NCBI GenBank assembly: GCA_030837445.1
Contig: JAUPKM010000564.1
Coordinates: 1-9,415, forward strand
DNA length: 9,415 bases
Direction of reading: 5' to 3'
Origin: Actinomycetota bacterium
GTDB lineage: Bacteria > Actinomycetota > Actinomycetes > S36-B12 > UBA10799
Shown: positions 1 through 7,052 of the stretch, piece by piece
Numbering within the stretch: position 1 is the first letter of the stretch
Layout of the letters: each line of letters opens with the position of its first letter
The notes under the pieces: model-generated
The model's input: the letters and a program-made list of their open reading frames with translations, nothing else
Databases searched by the model: none
Told to the model about the DNA's origin: nothing
Program-made: the position numbers and the translations under genes

Positions 1-182
1 AAGTGACCCGGATGATCCCGCTGGCGCCGAAGGGCGGGGCTGCGGTCAACATCGCGTTCCTGACCTACAACGGAAACGCCGAGATCGGCATCAACATCGA
101 CACCGAAGCAGTGCCCGATCCGGAGGAGATGACCGCCTGTCTGCAGGCCGGGTTCGACGAGGTCGTCGCCAGCGCCGAGTGA
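1..182 (+). CDS. WS/DGAT-type acyltransferase, C-terminal fragment
   Basis: This is the 3' end of a gene that begins before the window; the frame starts at base 3 and ends with TGA at 180-182, giving 59 visible residues. The tail includes NIAFLTYNGNAEIGINID followed by an acidic VPDPEEM and a final helix. This matches the end of the WS/DGAT C-terminal domain (DUF1298), where a beta strand with a 'sYnG/DG' turn and a '...D...vPD...' segment precedes the last helix. Family members use acyl-CoA to make wax esters or triacylglycerol at the cytoplasmic face of the membrane and on lipid bodies. The catalytic HHxxxDG motif lies outside the window, so activity cannot be judged. The stop overlaps a possible GTG (GTGA at 179-182) of the next frame, but a later start is better for that gene. 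The family call rests on a short tail and is moderately secure. Confidence 0.62.
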   Translation, partial: VTRMIPLAPKGGAAVNIAFLTYNGNAEIGINIDTEAVPDPEEMTACLQAGFDEVVASAE

Positions 183-331
183 CGTCGGGCCCGACCCGTG
201 GCACCCAACCGGGCGAGCTCGGACCCGATAGACCGGCACGCGTCAAGGTGTGGTGGCCGGCTGCCGATGGTCGGGATGGAAGCTTGTGTCGTCGGACTGC
301 GTCGGCTCGATGCGGGAAGGGGTGGATTCTC

Positions 332-1798
332 GTGAACGGCAAGAAGCTGCTGGGTCCTATGTGGGCGGCGGCGCTGGCCTTGGCCGTGGTCGTGCTGCCC
401 GGGCCCGCCAACCCTGCCCAGGCGGCCGACGATGGGTCCAGACCCACGCAACCCGTCAAACTCGTCTTTCTCCACCACTCCGTCGGCGAGAACTGGCTCT
501 CCGACGACCAAGGTGGCCTTGGCCGTGCGCTGGCCGCAAACAACTACTTCGTCTCAGACACCAACTACGGCTGGGGCCCCAATAGCATTGGCGACCGCAC
601 TGATATCCCAGACTGGCTGGAGTGGTTCCGAGGCGGCAACTCCGGGCTGTATCTGGGGGCGGTGTTCGCTGAGAACGGTCGGAACTCGCAGTACGCGCGA
701 CCGCTTGCCAACCCGGGTGGTCCGAACCAAGTGGTGATGTTCAAATCCTGCTACCCCAACGCCAGTCTCGCGGGTGGGCCGAATGATCCGCCTGCGGCCG
801 GGGGCGGCCTCACGGTCGCCAATGCCAAGTATGTCTACAACGAATTGCTGCGCTACTTTGCTACGAGACCGGACAAACTCTTTGTGGTGGTCACCGCCCC
901 ACCGAACAGCGACACTCCTCTCGCAGCAAACGCCAGGGCGTTCAACAACTGGCTGCGAACCAGTTGGCGGGCCGAGAACCATTACCCTTACCGCAATGTC
1001 GCGGTCTACGACTTCTACAACGTCCTGTCCGGGCCGGACAACCACCATCGGCTCGTCGCCGGCGCCGAACAGCACATCTACACCCCCGGTATGAATAGCG
1101 CCTACTATCGCAGTTCCGAAGGCGACGACCATCCGAACGTGGCGGGAAGCGTCAAGGCCAGAAACGAATTCGTGCCCATGCTGAACGCCTTCTACCATCG
1201 GTGGCGAACCACCCCGCCGAGCGGCGCAGTGACGACAGTGAGGCTGCCAGCGGTCGCCGCCCACGACGGCTGGGTGGCTGAGTCAGCACCCGGCAGTGGC
1301 GTCGGCCGGACCGTGAACGCGGTCGGGCCGACTTTGGCGGTTGGTGACGATGGTGGCAACCGACAGTTCCGCTCGTTCCTGTCGTTCGACACCTCACGGC
1401 TTCCGGCCAGAGCCTGGATTGTCTCGGCGACGGTCAAGGTCAAGCGATCCGGCGGCACCGGCAGAAGCCCGTTCAACAGCCATCGGAACCTGGTGGTGGA
1501 TATCCGAAACCCACATTTCGGCAGCGCAGCGGGCCTCGCGGCCCACGACTTCCAGTCCGCCGCCAACCGAGGTTCGGTGGCGGTGCTGAATCCGACACCG
1601 GCCGTCGGCTGGCAGACCGCCCCGCTGAGCAGCCAAGGCCTGAGTCTGCTCAACGTCCGCGGCACGACCCAATTCCGGTTACGTTTTCAAGTCCCCACCG
1701 ACCGGGACAGGGTGGCGGACACCGTGGCCTTCAGGAGCGGCAACGCACCGCAGTCAGCAGAACGGCCAGTGCTAGAGGTGCAGTACCGCCTGGGATAG
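332..1798 (+). CDS. Exported SGNH-hydrolase-like protein with C-terminal beta-sandwich-like domain
   Basis: The protein is 488 aa from GTG at 332, preceded by a purine-rich GGAAGGGG at 315-322. The frame is open back to GTG 179, but the extra 51 residues would sit before a clear signal peptide: Lys4-Lys5, a hydrophobic core at about 9-24, and an A-Q-A cleavage site at 29-31. The mature N-terminus has KLVFLHHSVGENW with Ser50 as candidate nucleophile, then a D-T-N-Y-G-W-G-P segment (76-83), SCYPN (139-143), a VVVTAPPNS strand (186-193) and GDDHPN (264-269). Asp266-x-x-Asn and the adjacent His267 resemble block V of SGNH/GDSL hydrolases. Residues about 300-488 form a second region rich in beta strands (DGWVAES, FRSFLSFDTSRLP, LEVQYRLG), like the DNRLRE-type/CBM-like modules of exported proteins. 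I infer a secreted esterase or polysaccharide-active enzyme; the substrate is unknown. Its stop is 12 nt from that of the convergent GTPase gene. Confidence 0.72.
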   Translation: MNGKKLLGPMWAAALALAVVVLPGPANPAQAADDGSRPTQPVKLVFLHHSVGENWLSDDQGGLGRALAANNYFVSDTNYGWGPNSIGDRTDIPDWLEWFRGGNSGLYLGAVFAENGRNSQYARPLANPGGPNQVVMFKSCYPNASLAGGPNDPPAAGGGLTVANAKYVYNELLRYFATRPDKLFVVVTAPPNSDTPLAANARAFNNWLRTSWRAENHYPYRNVAVYDFYNVLSGPDNHHRLVAGAEQHIYTPGMNSAYYRSSEGDDHPNVAGSVKARNEFVPMLNAFYHRWRTTPPSGAVTTVRLPAVAAHDGWVAESAPGSGVGRTVNAVGPTLAVGDDGGNRQFRSFLSFDTSRLPARAWIVSATVKVKRSGGTGRSPFNSHRNLVVDIRNPHFGSAAGLAAHDFQSAANRGSVAVLNPTPAVGWQTAPLSSQGLSLLNVRGTTQFRLRFQVPTDRDRVADTVAFRSGNAPQSAERPVLEVQYRLG

Positions 1799-1818
1799 CC
1801 GGACCCACTGTCAGGCGG
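1786..1818. terminator. Possible shared bidirectional terminator hairpin between convergent genes
   Basis: Perfect 7-bp arms CCGCCTG (1786-1792) and CAGGCGG (1812-1818) flank a 19-nt spacer that contains the stop codon of the SGNH-like gene; the stop codon of the GTPase gene lies at the inner edge of the right arm. There is no T-run on either strand, so an intrinsic terminator is not assured. Placement between two convergent genes is the main support. Confidence 0.3.
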
Positions 1819-2623
1819 CGGTCAGTCCGGTGTCGACTTGGAGAAGTAGTCCCGCATGGCGGACAGGTATGGCAGTGAGGCGCGCGGCAGCCGCTGCGCC
1901 TGGGAGAGCAACGAGGAAGTTCGCGGACGCCGGTCTTTTACGCTCCCGGTCGAGGAGTTGGGCAGCGGCGAGCGCGCGCCGTGCCGCCTCCGGGGCAGAC
2001 GCAAATGTGGCGGTCAGCAACTCCTGAAGCCCATGCACCGGGCTGGCGGTGAACTCGTCGGCCCTGGCATTGGTGAGGTAGACGGTGTTCTCCGGTGACA
2101 GCGGCAGGAGTTGCGCCTGCACGTACCGGGACAGCCGGACAGCATCCTGGTGGCGCTGTCCGGCAATGTTTGCCGGCACCTGGGTAATCACGAACATGGT
2201 CGGCACCAATTCCGCCAACCGACGGACGAACTCGGCCTGATCCGCAGTGAATCCGGCGTCGTTCCAACGAACCGTGTACCAGGCTGCGTGGAGCTGTTCA
2301 GGAAGTGGCCGGGCGCGGGATTGCTCCACCACCGCCTGCAGTCGGGAGAGCACCTGCTGACTCTCCTGATCCATCGCGAAGGCCCGGCTGTCGTACACCC
2401 CGAGGATGCCGTCCGGGTGGGCGTGGTATTGCAGGACCAGCGACTCGGGCTCGGTGGTGGTGGTGGTCGAGGTCAACTGCTGACCGAAGACCGCGGTGAT
2501 CAACGTCGTCTTGCCCGTCCCGCCGCGACCGAATACCGCCAGGTTGAAACAACCGACTTCGGCCGCCTCCTCACGGCGGGTCTGCTCGAAGGTTCCCAGG
2601 TCCTCAGCTTTGTCGTCGGCCAC
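1811..2623 (-). CDS. P-loop GTPase with short DUF697-like C-terminus
   Basis: The protein is 270 aa from GTG at 2623 (no clear ribosome binding site). After a charged N-terminus comes a Walker A/G1 loop GRGGTGKTT (residues 32-40). A poly-Thr stretch at 53-57 lies in the switch I region, and VYDSRAF (76-82, Asp78) stands where a DxxG G3 motif is expected. FVITQVP (144-150) is where the G4 N/TKxD motif should be. LTNARADEF (183-191) follows as a G5-like loop. The layout fits Era-like GTPases that carry a C-terminal DUF697 helical domain. Here the tail (about 229-270: KR-x-ASA, alanine run, LTAIPV-x-HAGLLLQV) looks like only the start of DUF697 before the stop. Codon use in the last roughly 35 codons is less GC-biased than in another reverse frame, so a frameshift or decay is possible. 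It is the last gene of the minus-strand block, 46 nt after the hydrolase gene. Its cellular role is unknown; it is probably a cytoplasmic switch near the membrane. Confidence 0.72.
   Translation of the reverse strand: MADDKAEDLGTFEQTRREEAAEVGCFNLAVFGRGGTGKTTLITAVFGQQLTSTTTTTEPESLVLQYHAHPDGILGVYDSRAFAMDQESQQVLSRLQAVVEQSRARPLPEQLHAAWYTVRWNDAGFTADQAEFVRRLAELVPTMFVITQVPANIAGQRHQDAVRLSRYVQAQLLPLSPENTVYLTNARADEFTASPVHGLQELLTATFASAPEAARRALAAAQLLDRERKRPASANFLVALPGAAAAARLTAIPVRHAGLLLQVDTGLTAA
2453..2467 (-). repeat. (ACC)5 trinucleotide run encoding poly-Thr
   Basis: There are five consecutive GGT triplets on the + strand, read as ACC (Thr53-57) in the GTPase gene. An identical-codon run is open to slippage in steps of one residue. 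It sits in the switch I segment after the P-loop helix, where a conserved Thr normally coordinates magnesium. Confidence 0.75.
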
Positions 2624-2669
2624 TGTCTCATTGTGGCAGGCGAGCAGCTAGTTGGGCTCGGCCAATGAA

Positions 2670-4652
2670 TTAGGCCCGGACCGGGGCCGAGGGTGTTGAC
2701 TGTTCGGCAGGGTCGGTGGCCGACCAGGACCGCAGCTGCCGCTGAATCGACTCACGCGCCTGGGCGAATTGTTCGGCCACCACTCGACGCTCCGCCCACA
2801 GCAGTTCGCGGCGACGCAGCGCAGTCTCCATCCTCGTCAGCATCGCCTCGTCGCAGGGTAGATCGAACGCCAACGAGGTGAATCGGGCCAGGTCGCTGCG
2901 ATAGTCGTGCCCACGGGCGGAGAAGTGCCCTGGCACCACATCGGAGGCGTTCAACACGTCGACAGTCGTCAACAGGAAGGTTGTGAATGGTCGCCATTGG
3001 ACACCGTCCGGCACAGCCGGGGACCGGTCGGCCCCGCGGGACATCCAATCGGGCGCCTGCACTGCGATTGCCGGGCTGAATTTGGTGATCGGGTCTTCGT
3101 GATGGCTAAGCAGAAAGTACCGCGCTCGCTCCCGAATGTCGGCCGGCAACTCCAGCCACTCCGCCCAGGAGGCGACCTCCACCACCTCCGAACCCGGGTC
3201 CGCGCGCTCGGGGTCCAACCGCCACTGCTCGGCCCACTTGCTCTCCGCCGGAGTGCCGATGAACAACGCCCGGTCGATACCTGCCCGATGCAGGCCTGCC
3301 GTGCCTTCGTGCAGGAAGGCGTCCTGCAATGTGAAAGCGCCGAGACTTTCACCCATGGCCACAAACCGCGGCCGCTCAGCAGCTGGGATCGCCCGAAGCC
3401 GACCGTTCAGCGCATGCAGCAGAGCCCGATTCTGCTCCCGACCCAGAGCCACTCGGTCTAGCGACAGAAAGGACGGCCGCAGCGAATACTGCAGGCAAAC
3501 GGTGGCGCAGTCGCCGCCGGTCAGATACTCCATCGACTCCGCCGCCACGTAATTGACGTAACCGGTGCCGGTCGGTGAGGCCAGGCAGATCAGTTTCCGC
3601 GAAAACGCACCTAGCGCCTCCAACTCGTCGATCGCCGCGGACACCCGGGCGTCGACCGTCGCCGCACTCTCCAACCCGACGAAGACCCTGATGGGGTCCT
3701 TGGCGGCTTGGCCGGTAACAGCAGTGATCTCCTTGGCCGGCAGCACCATGTTCACGTAACGACGACCCTCCCGACCCAAGGTCGCCCAATCGATGCCGGA
3801 CGATGGGCCACCACTGGCGGTCAGGGAGGTCGGCGGACGCTGATAGGCCTGTTCAACTGCCGCGCCGCCCTGTTCGGTGCGGTGATTGACCCACTCCAAC
3901 CCAGCCCAGAGACCGCCGACCAAGGGCGCCAACGCAGTCGCATGGCCAATCGGCTCGGCCAATCCGGCGAATCCGGGCGCGACCCGACGCACAAGTCCGG
4001 CAACGGCGTCTGCGGTGACGCTCTCCGTGACCGACAGCACCGTCACGCCCGTCATGACCCCCATCCCCTGCGCGACGGCACCGAATACCGGCGGCGTCTC
4101 CGGTTGCCGACGGCGGTACCAGGCGATCTCACCAGCGGCCACCACCGAGCCGAGAATGAACCCGGTGGGTACCACCAGCGGATGCACCCGACCGGTTCGG
4201 CGGAGCAACACGTCGACGGCGGCCGCCACCCCTGTCAGGCCCAACCCGATACTTCCGGCGGCAGACAATTGCCAACCCAAGGTCCTGACCGTCGCCCGCT
4301 TGACCGGCTCCCCTCGACGGCGCGGAACCGCCCGCTGAACAGCTATGCCGAGCAGCACCGCGATGCCATTGGCCGATGCGGCTAGCACCTTTCGGTTGTT
4401 GAACGACTGGGTGTCAACGCCGGGCACCACCAGTTCCGCGGCGCTCTCGATCGCGGATTGCGACGTTCGCGCGGCACCGTAGACGAGGCTGGCGCTCAGG
4501 CCGGTGACGACTGCCTGCTGGAGGGGCTTGCGCGGCAGCAGGCTGGGCGCGAAACTTTGCCCGACCGCGACGGCCGCAGCCAGCGTCGCCGCCCGTTCGG
4601 TGAAATCGCGCCGCATCATTGCCTCTGCAAGACGGGTCAGGCGAAGGCCCAT
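2670..4652 (-). CDS. Integral-membrane alpha/beta-hydrolase (Abhydrolase_9 family)
   Basis: The protein is 660 aa from ATG at 4652, chosen over TTG at 4664 because GGAAG lies 5 nt before the ATG. The N-terminal part (about 20-255) has several hydrophobic segments, around 22-40, 90-108, 130-150, 158-177, 195-210 and 238-252. It resembles the Abhydrolase_9 N-terminal membrane domain, including the FAPSLLPR motif near residues 34-41. The C-terminal soluble domain starts near 290 with REGRRYV. It has IRVFVGLESA (321-330), a nucleophile elbow GESLGAF (434-440, Ser436), SHHEDPI (516-522, Asp520) and GHDYRSDL (581-588, His582), giving a plausible Ser-Asp-His triad. The length is slightly above the usual 500-600 aa because of a charged C-terminal tail (605-660) with coiled-coil character. 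The substrate of this actinobacterial family is not established; a lipid or cell-envelope ester is an inference. It lies 54 nt downstream of the copper monooxygenase gene and 46 nt upstream of the GTPase gene, on the same strand. Confidence 0.88.
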   Translation of the reverse strand: MGLRLTRLAEAMMRRDFTERAATLAAAVAVGQSFAPSLLPRKPLQQAVVTGLSASLVYGAARTSQSAIESAAELVVPGVDTQSFNNRKVLAASANGIAVLLGIAVQRAVPRRRGEPVKRATVRTLGWQLSAAGSIGLGLTGVAAAVDVLLRRTGRVHPLVVPTGFILGSVVAAGEIAWYRRRQPETPPVFGAVAQGMGVMTGVTVLSVTESVTADAVAGLVRRVAPGFAGLAEPIGHATALAPLVGGLWAGLEWVNHRTEQGGAAVEQAYQRPPTSLTASGGPSSGIDWATLGREGRRYVNMVLPAKEITAVTGQAAKDPIRVFVGLESAATVDARVSAAIDELEALGAFSRKLICLASPTGTGYVNYVAAESMEYLTGGDCATVCLQYSLRPSFLSLDRVALGREQNRALLHALNGRLRAIPAAERPRFVAMGESLGAFTLQDAFLHEGTAGLHRAGIDRALFIGTPAESKWAEQWRLDPERADPGSEVVEVASWAEWLELPADIRERARYFLLSHHEDPITKFSPAIAVQAPDWMSRGADRSPAVPDGVQWRPFTTFLLTTVDVLNASDVVPGHFSARGHDYRSDLARFTSLAFDLPCDEAMLTRMETALRRRELLWAERRVVAEQFAQARESIQRQLRSWSATDPAEQSTPSAPVRA

Positions 4653-4706
4653 GGGCGCTTCCAATCAGTAGACGGCACGGCCACGCCAACGATACGGCCC
4701 CGACTG

Positions 4707-5960
4707 CTACGACTTACCGGAAACCAACACCCCAAGGCACATCTCATCAGTGGTGCCCTCGCCCCAGAGAACGTACTGGGGTTCTGCCGGCACGCCCGGG
4801 AGTTTGCCACGTAGCGTCTGGTCGTGAGTGCAGGTCACTCGCACCTTGTCCCCGACCGACAACTGAACCGGCTCGGGCAACGGCACCGCACCCTGTCGGT
4901 CGAAGTCGTAGTTGGGGATCGACAGCACCCGTTGTTCATCGGCTGTACCCGGGTTGACATCGACGTAGATGGAGCGCCCCAACAGGTGCATGTGGCCCGC
5001 GACCGCGAAGAGTTTCAGCGGCTCGGACAGGGTCCTGGTACAGGAAGTCGTCGGACCAGCGTCGGGATTCTGCGGGTCGCCGCCACAGAGCAGCTGAAGC
5101 CCCGCGACCAACGCGCCACTGCGACTACCGAACCGCTCGACCACGCTCGTCATCGCAGCGTCCCGGGAGCACTTTGGCCCCGACTGGCCGGCAGCGCACG
5201 GCAACTCCACCGGCGCTGGCAGCAGCGAGGTGGTGATCGGCTTCAGGTCGGCCCCCGCCGACGCCATCCGCAATCGCACCACGGTGTTGTCCGGTTCCAC
5301 TCCTGCGCGCGTGTTGTAGTGCATCTGCAGTACGACCTTGCCGCCCACAGGCACCGGCACGCCGTAGCCGGCGGGGTAGCCCGACGCCTTGCCGCCCGGA
5401 GCCCACGCATACAACCAGTCGGAATCGTCGAGGCTGCTGATCGGATTGCCACGGCTCGGGAGTTGGGACCCGCCGAAGCACTGATAGCCCTCCCCCGGGT
5501 CCTCGTCGTCAAGTTCCTGCGCGGCAGCGACTTGCTCGGGATACGCCTGATACAGGATCCCGTGATGGGTGACGGCAGGGTTGCCGGGCACGAGCTGCAC
5601 ACCCGTGGCGAAGCCGGAAGAGGTGGCCGGTAGGTCGAGCACGAAGCAGCGATAGTCATCCGTACTGCCCGCGGGCGGATTCGGCGTGTAGCTGCCGCCC
5701 GGCAGTGGGAGCGTCAGTAGCTGCTCACCGGGACCCGCCACCAGTGCGGGCACCGCGACCGCCGAGTGCGTCGCCGCAGCACCAGCCTGCGCTGGGCTAC
5801 CGCTGTGGTCCGTGCCACCAGACTGTGCCCCGGCCGTCGATCCCGGGACCGTCGGAGCGTGGGTGTCGCCGCCGTTGGAAACGGTGACGGCCGCACATCC
5901 GGCGACCAGTGCGCCGGTCGCCAGCCCGGCGGCGATCCTCGCCGTGAGATTTGCGGACAT
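4707..5960 (-). CDS. Lipoprotein, copper type II (PHM/DBH-like) monooxygenase
   Basis: The protein is 417 aa from ATG at 5960. Longer frames upstream lack a signal sequence at their N-terminus, whereas this start gives a short basic N-terminus, a hydrophobic stretch and the lipobox LVAGC with Cys22. A low-complexity Ala/Gly/Ser/Thr linker (about 30-70) follows. All six copper ligands expected for peptidylglycine or dopamine beta-type monooxygenases can be placed. The CuH site is His132-His133 (VTHHGI) and His214 (LQMHYN). The CuM site is His323 and His325 (GHMHLLGR) and Met407 (TTDEMC). YRCFVLD (103-109) and the DEMC ending are typical of the two Cu2_monooxygen domains. Cysteines 105, 161, 255, 264, 292, 307, 377 and 408 could form disulfides, fitting an extracytoplasmic location. 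The family inserts one oxygen atom into a C-H bond using copper, O2 and a reductant; the substrate here is unknown. It is the first gene of a three-gene minus-strand block and likely has a leaderless transcript. Confidence 0.87.
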   Translation of the reverse strand: MSANLTARIAAGLATGALVAGCAAVTVSNGGDTHAPTVPGSTAGAQSGGTDHSGSPAQAGAAATHSAVAVPALVAGPGEQLLTLPLPGGSYTPNPPAGSTDDYRCFVLDLPATSSGFATGVQLVPGNPAVTHHGILYQAYPEQVAAAQELDDEDPGEGYQCFGGSQLPSRGNPISSLDDSDWLYAWAPGGKASGYPAGYGVPVPVGGKVVLQMHYNTRAGVEPDNTVVRLRMASAGADLKPITTSLLPAPVELPCAAGQSGPKCSRDAAMTSVVERFGSRSGALVAGLQLLCGGDPQNPDAGPTTSCTRTLSEPLKLFAVAGHMHLLGRSIYVDVNPGTADEQRVLSIPNYDFDRQGAVPLPEPVQLSVGDKVRVTCTHDQTLRGKLPGVPAEPQYVLWGEGTTDEMCLGVLVSGKS

Positions 5961-5966
5961 CGCACC

Positions 5967-5994
5967 AGGGTACGCCCGACTCGCAGCCGGGCAA
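5967..5994 (-). promoter_or_regulatory. Sigma70-type promoter, probably leaderless, for the copper monooxygenase gene
   Basis: Read on the minus strand, TTGCCC (5989-5994) and TACCCT (5967-5972) are separated by 16 nt. The -10 box ends 6 nt before the ATG at 5960, so transcription would begin at or next to the start codon. There is no convincing Shine-Dalgarno sequence. The promoter lies in the 56-nt divergent region shared with the small membrane protein gene. Confidence 0.5.
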
Positions 5995-6016
5995 ATCCGA
6001 CCGGCATGATGAACCC

Positions 6017-6364
6017 ATGGCCGACGACGATATTGCCCGCCTACTACGCGAGGTCGAGGCGATGAACGCCGCCCCCGGCACGGGCAGCAGCCAGAAAGAC
6101 AGCGGAGCAACCAGCGGCCCCGGTGCAGTGGTCCCACGTGCGGGATCCGAAATCGAGTCGACCGAGAAAGGCCCACGAAGCCCCTGGCTGGTCGCTCTGG
6201 TGGCCGGTGGTACCGCCGCGGTCGCGGTCGGTCTCTTCTTCGGAGTGGTCCCGTTCATCAACCGGTTTGGACTGTTGAGTACCGCCATGGGCGGCTTCCT
6301 CGGTGGCCTGATCGGCTATGGCGTCGCCCGCCTCGCTCACCGCCGCAAGAAGGGCGACGGCTAG
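6017..6364 (+). CDS. Small two-TM membrane protein of unknown function
   Basis: The protein is 115 aa from ATG at 6017. The frame is open further upstream, but the MADDDIARLLREVEAM start gives a sensible acidic amphipathic helix, whereas the upstream residues overlap the divergent promoter. No ribosome binding site is seen. CATGAT, a weak -10-like hexamer, ends 6 nt before the ATG, so it may be leaderless. Residues about 24-55 are a Gly/Ser/Pro-rich linker. Residues about 57-78 (WLVALVAGGTAAVAVGLFFG) and 85-106 (two GG pairs, FLGGLIGYGVA) are hydrophobic, followed by a basic RRKK end. With the positive-inside rule, the C-terminal tail would be cytoplasmic. I do not recognise a named family. 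Its stop lies 5 nt from that of the convergent phosphatase gene. Confidence 0.72.
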   Translation: MADDDIARLLREVEAMNAAPGTGSSQKDSGATSGPGAVVPRAGSEIESTEKGPRSPWLVALVAGGTAAVAVGLFFGVVPFINRFGLLSTAMGGFLGGLIGYGVARLAHRRKKGDG

Positions 6365-6387
6365 CCCGTTCAGTCCGTAAGGCCGTC
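6356..6387. terminator. Possible shared bidirectional terminator hairpin between convergent genes
   Basis: Perfect 6-bp arms GACGGC (6356-6361) and GCCGTC (6382-6387) are separated by 20 nt and enclose both the TAG of the small membrane protein gene and the TGA of the phosphatase gene. No T-run follows on either strand. The geometry resembles the hairpin at the other convergent junction in this window. Confidence 0.3.
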
Positions 6388-6966
6388 TGGAGTGATGTTC
6401 CAGCCAGCGATCACGGGGACCCGTTCGTGGCCGAGCACGCTGATACCGCCCGCGTCCAACTGGAACAGCCTCCCATCGCGAGCAGGCAGACCGAGGTAGG
6501 TCGCGGTCAAGATCCGCAGTAGGTGTCCGTGCGCCACCAGCGCCACGTTCCGACCGCTGTCGATATATGGCTGACCGAGATCGAGCACCCGTTGACAACG
6601 CACACCAACGTCGACCGGGGATTCCCCGCCAGGGATCGGATCGTCCCAGATGAGCCAGTTCGGGTCATGCTTCTCCGCACGAATCTCGGCGGTCGTGCGG
6701 CCCTCGTAGACGCCGTAGTTCCACTCCAACAGATCGTCGGTGTAGTCCTCCGGATGCAGCCCTGCGAGTTCGGCGGTGTCTCGAGCCCGCATCAGTGGCG
6801 AACACAACACGTATCCGAAACTGACCCGCGAGAGCATTGGCCGGACCTCGGCGGCCCGCCGCCGACCCTTCTGCGTCAGCGGGATATCGGTGCGGCCAGT
6901 GTGCTGACCGGAGATACTCCAGTCGGTCTCGCCGTGCCGGAGAAGGTAGTACCTGCCCAGAGTCAT
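6370..6966 (-). CDS. Histidine phosphatase superfamily enzyme (Gpm2/acid phosphatase-like)
   Basis: The protein is 198 aa from ATG at 6966, with AGGGTGG (6971-6977 on the + strand as its complement) 4 nt upstream. A much longer upstream frame is rejected because this start places the RHGET motif at the N-terminus as in the family. Catalytic residues are visible. Arg10-His11-Gly-Glu-Thr carries the phospho-accepting His11. Arg60 or Arg62 lies in SPLMRARDTA, Glu81 in LLEWNYGVYEG, and His146 in VAHGH. The order and the LEWNYGxYEGrTT...I segment closely resemble M. tuberculosis Rv3214 (Gpm2), an acid phosphatase with little mutase activity. It is probably a cytoplasmic phosphomonoesterase rather than a glycolytic mutase; the substrate is unknown. 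It lies 86 nt downstream of the TrmH-type gene on the same strand and may be cotranscribed. It ends in a 5-nt convergent junction with the small membrane protein gene. Confidence 0.86.
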   Translation of the reverse strand: MTLGRYYLLRHGETDWSISGQHTGRTDIPLTQKGRRRAAEVRPMLSRVSFGYVLCSPLMRARDTAELAGLHPEDYTDDLLEWNYGVYEGRTTAEIRAEKHDPNWLIWDDPIPGGESPVDVGVRCQRVLDLGQPYIDSGRNVALVAHGHLLRILTATYLGLPARDGRLFQLDAGGISVLGHERVPVIAGWNITPDGLTD

Positions 6967-7052
6967 GTCGCCACCCTGCCAGCCCTGACCCGTAAACGCA
7001 CGGCGATCGGCGGACTCGGCACCGGCTGCAACCGTGCCGCGCCTGCTACCGG

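Noticed and set aside
184..195. 12-nt palindrome GTCGGGCCCGAC after the acyltransferase stop as a terminator
   Set aside because: A spacer-free palindrome folds poorly as a hairpin and no T-run follows; it was left out as a feature.
179..331. N-terminal extension of the SGNH-like gene to GTG 179, overlapping the acyltransferase stop as GTGA
   Set aside because: It has no ribosome binding site, and it would put about 51 unstructured residues before a clear signal peptide. GTG 332 with an upstream purine-rich site is better.
554..1264. Long open frame on the minus strand inside the SGNH-like gene
   Set aside because: It mirrors the coding strand of a gene with clear motifs, and its translation has no signal peptide or recognisable domain.
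2111..2668. Open plus-strand frame opposite the GTPase gene
   Set aside because: It is antisense to the P-loop gene and its product shows no motif; such frames are common opposite high-GC genes.
5961..6176. N-terminal extension of the copper monooxygenase frame upstream of 5960
   Set aside because: The extension lacks a signal sequence, buries the lipobox in the protein and overlaps the divergent gene. The ATG at 5960 gives a canonical lipoprotein signal.
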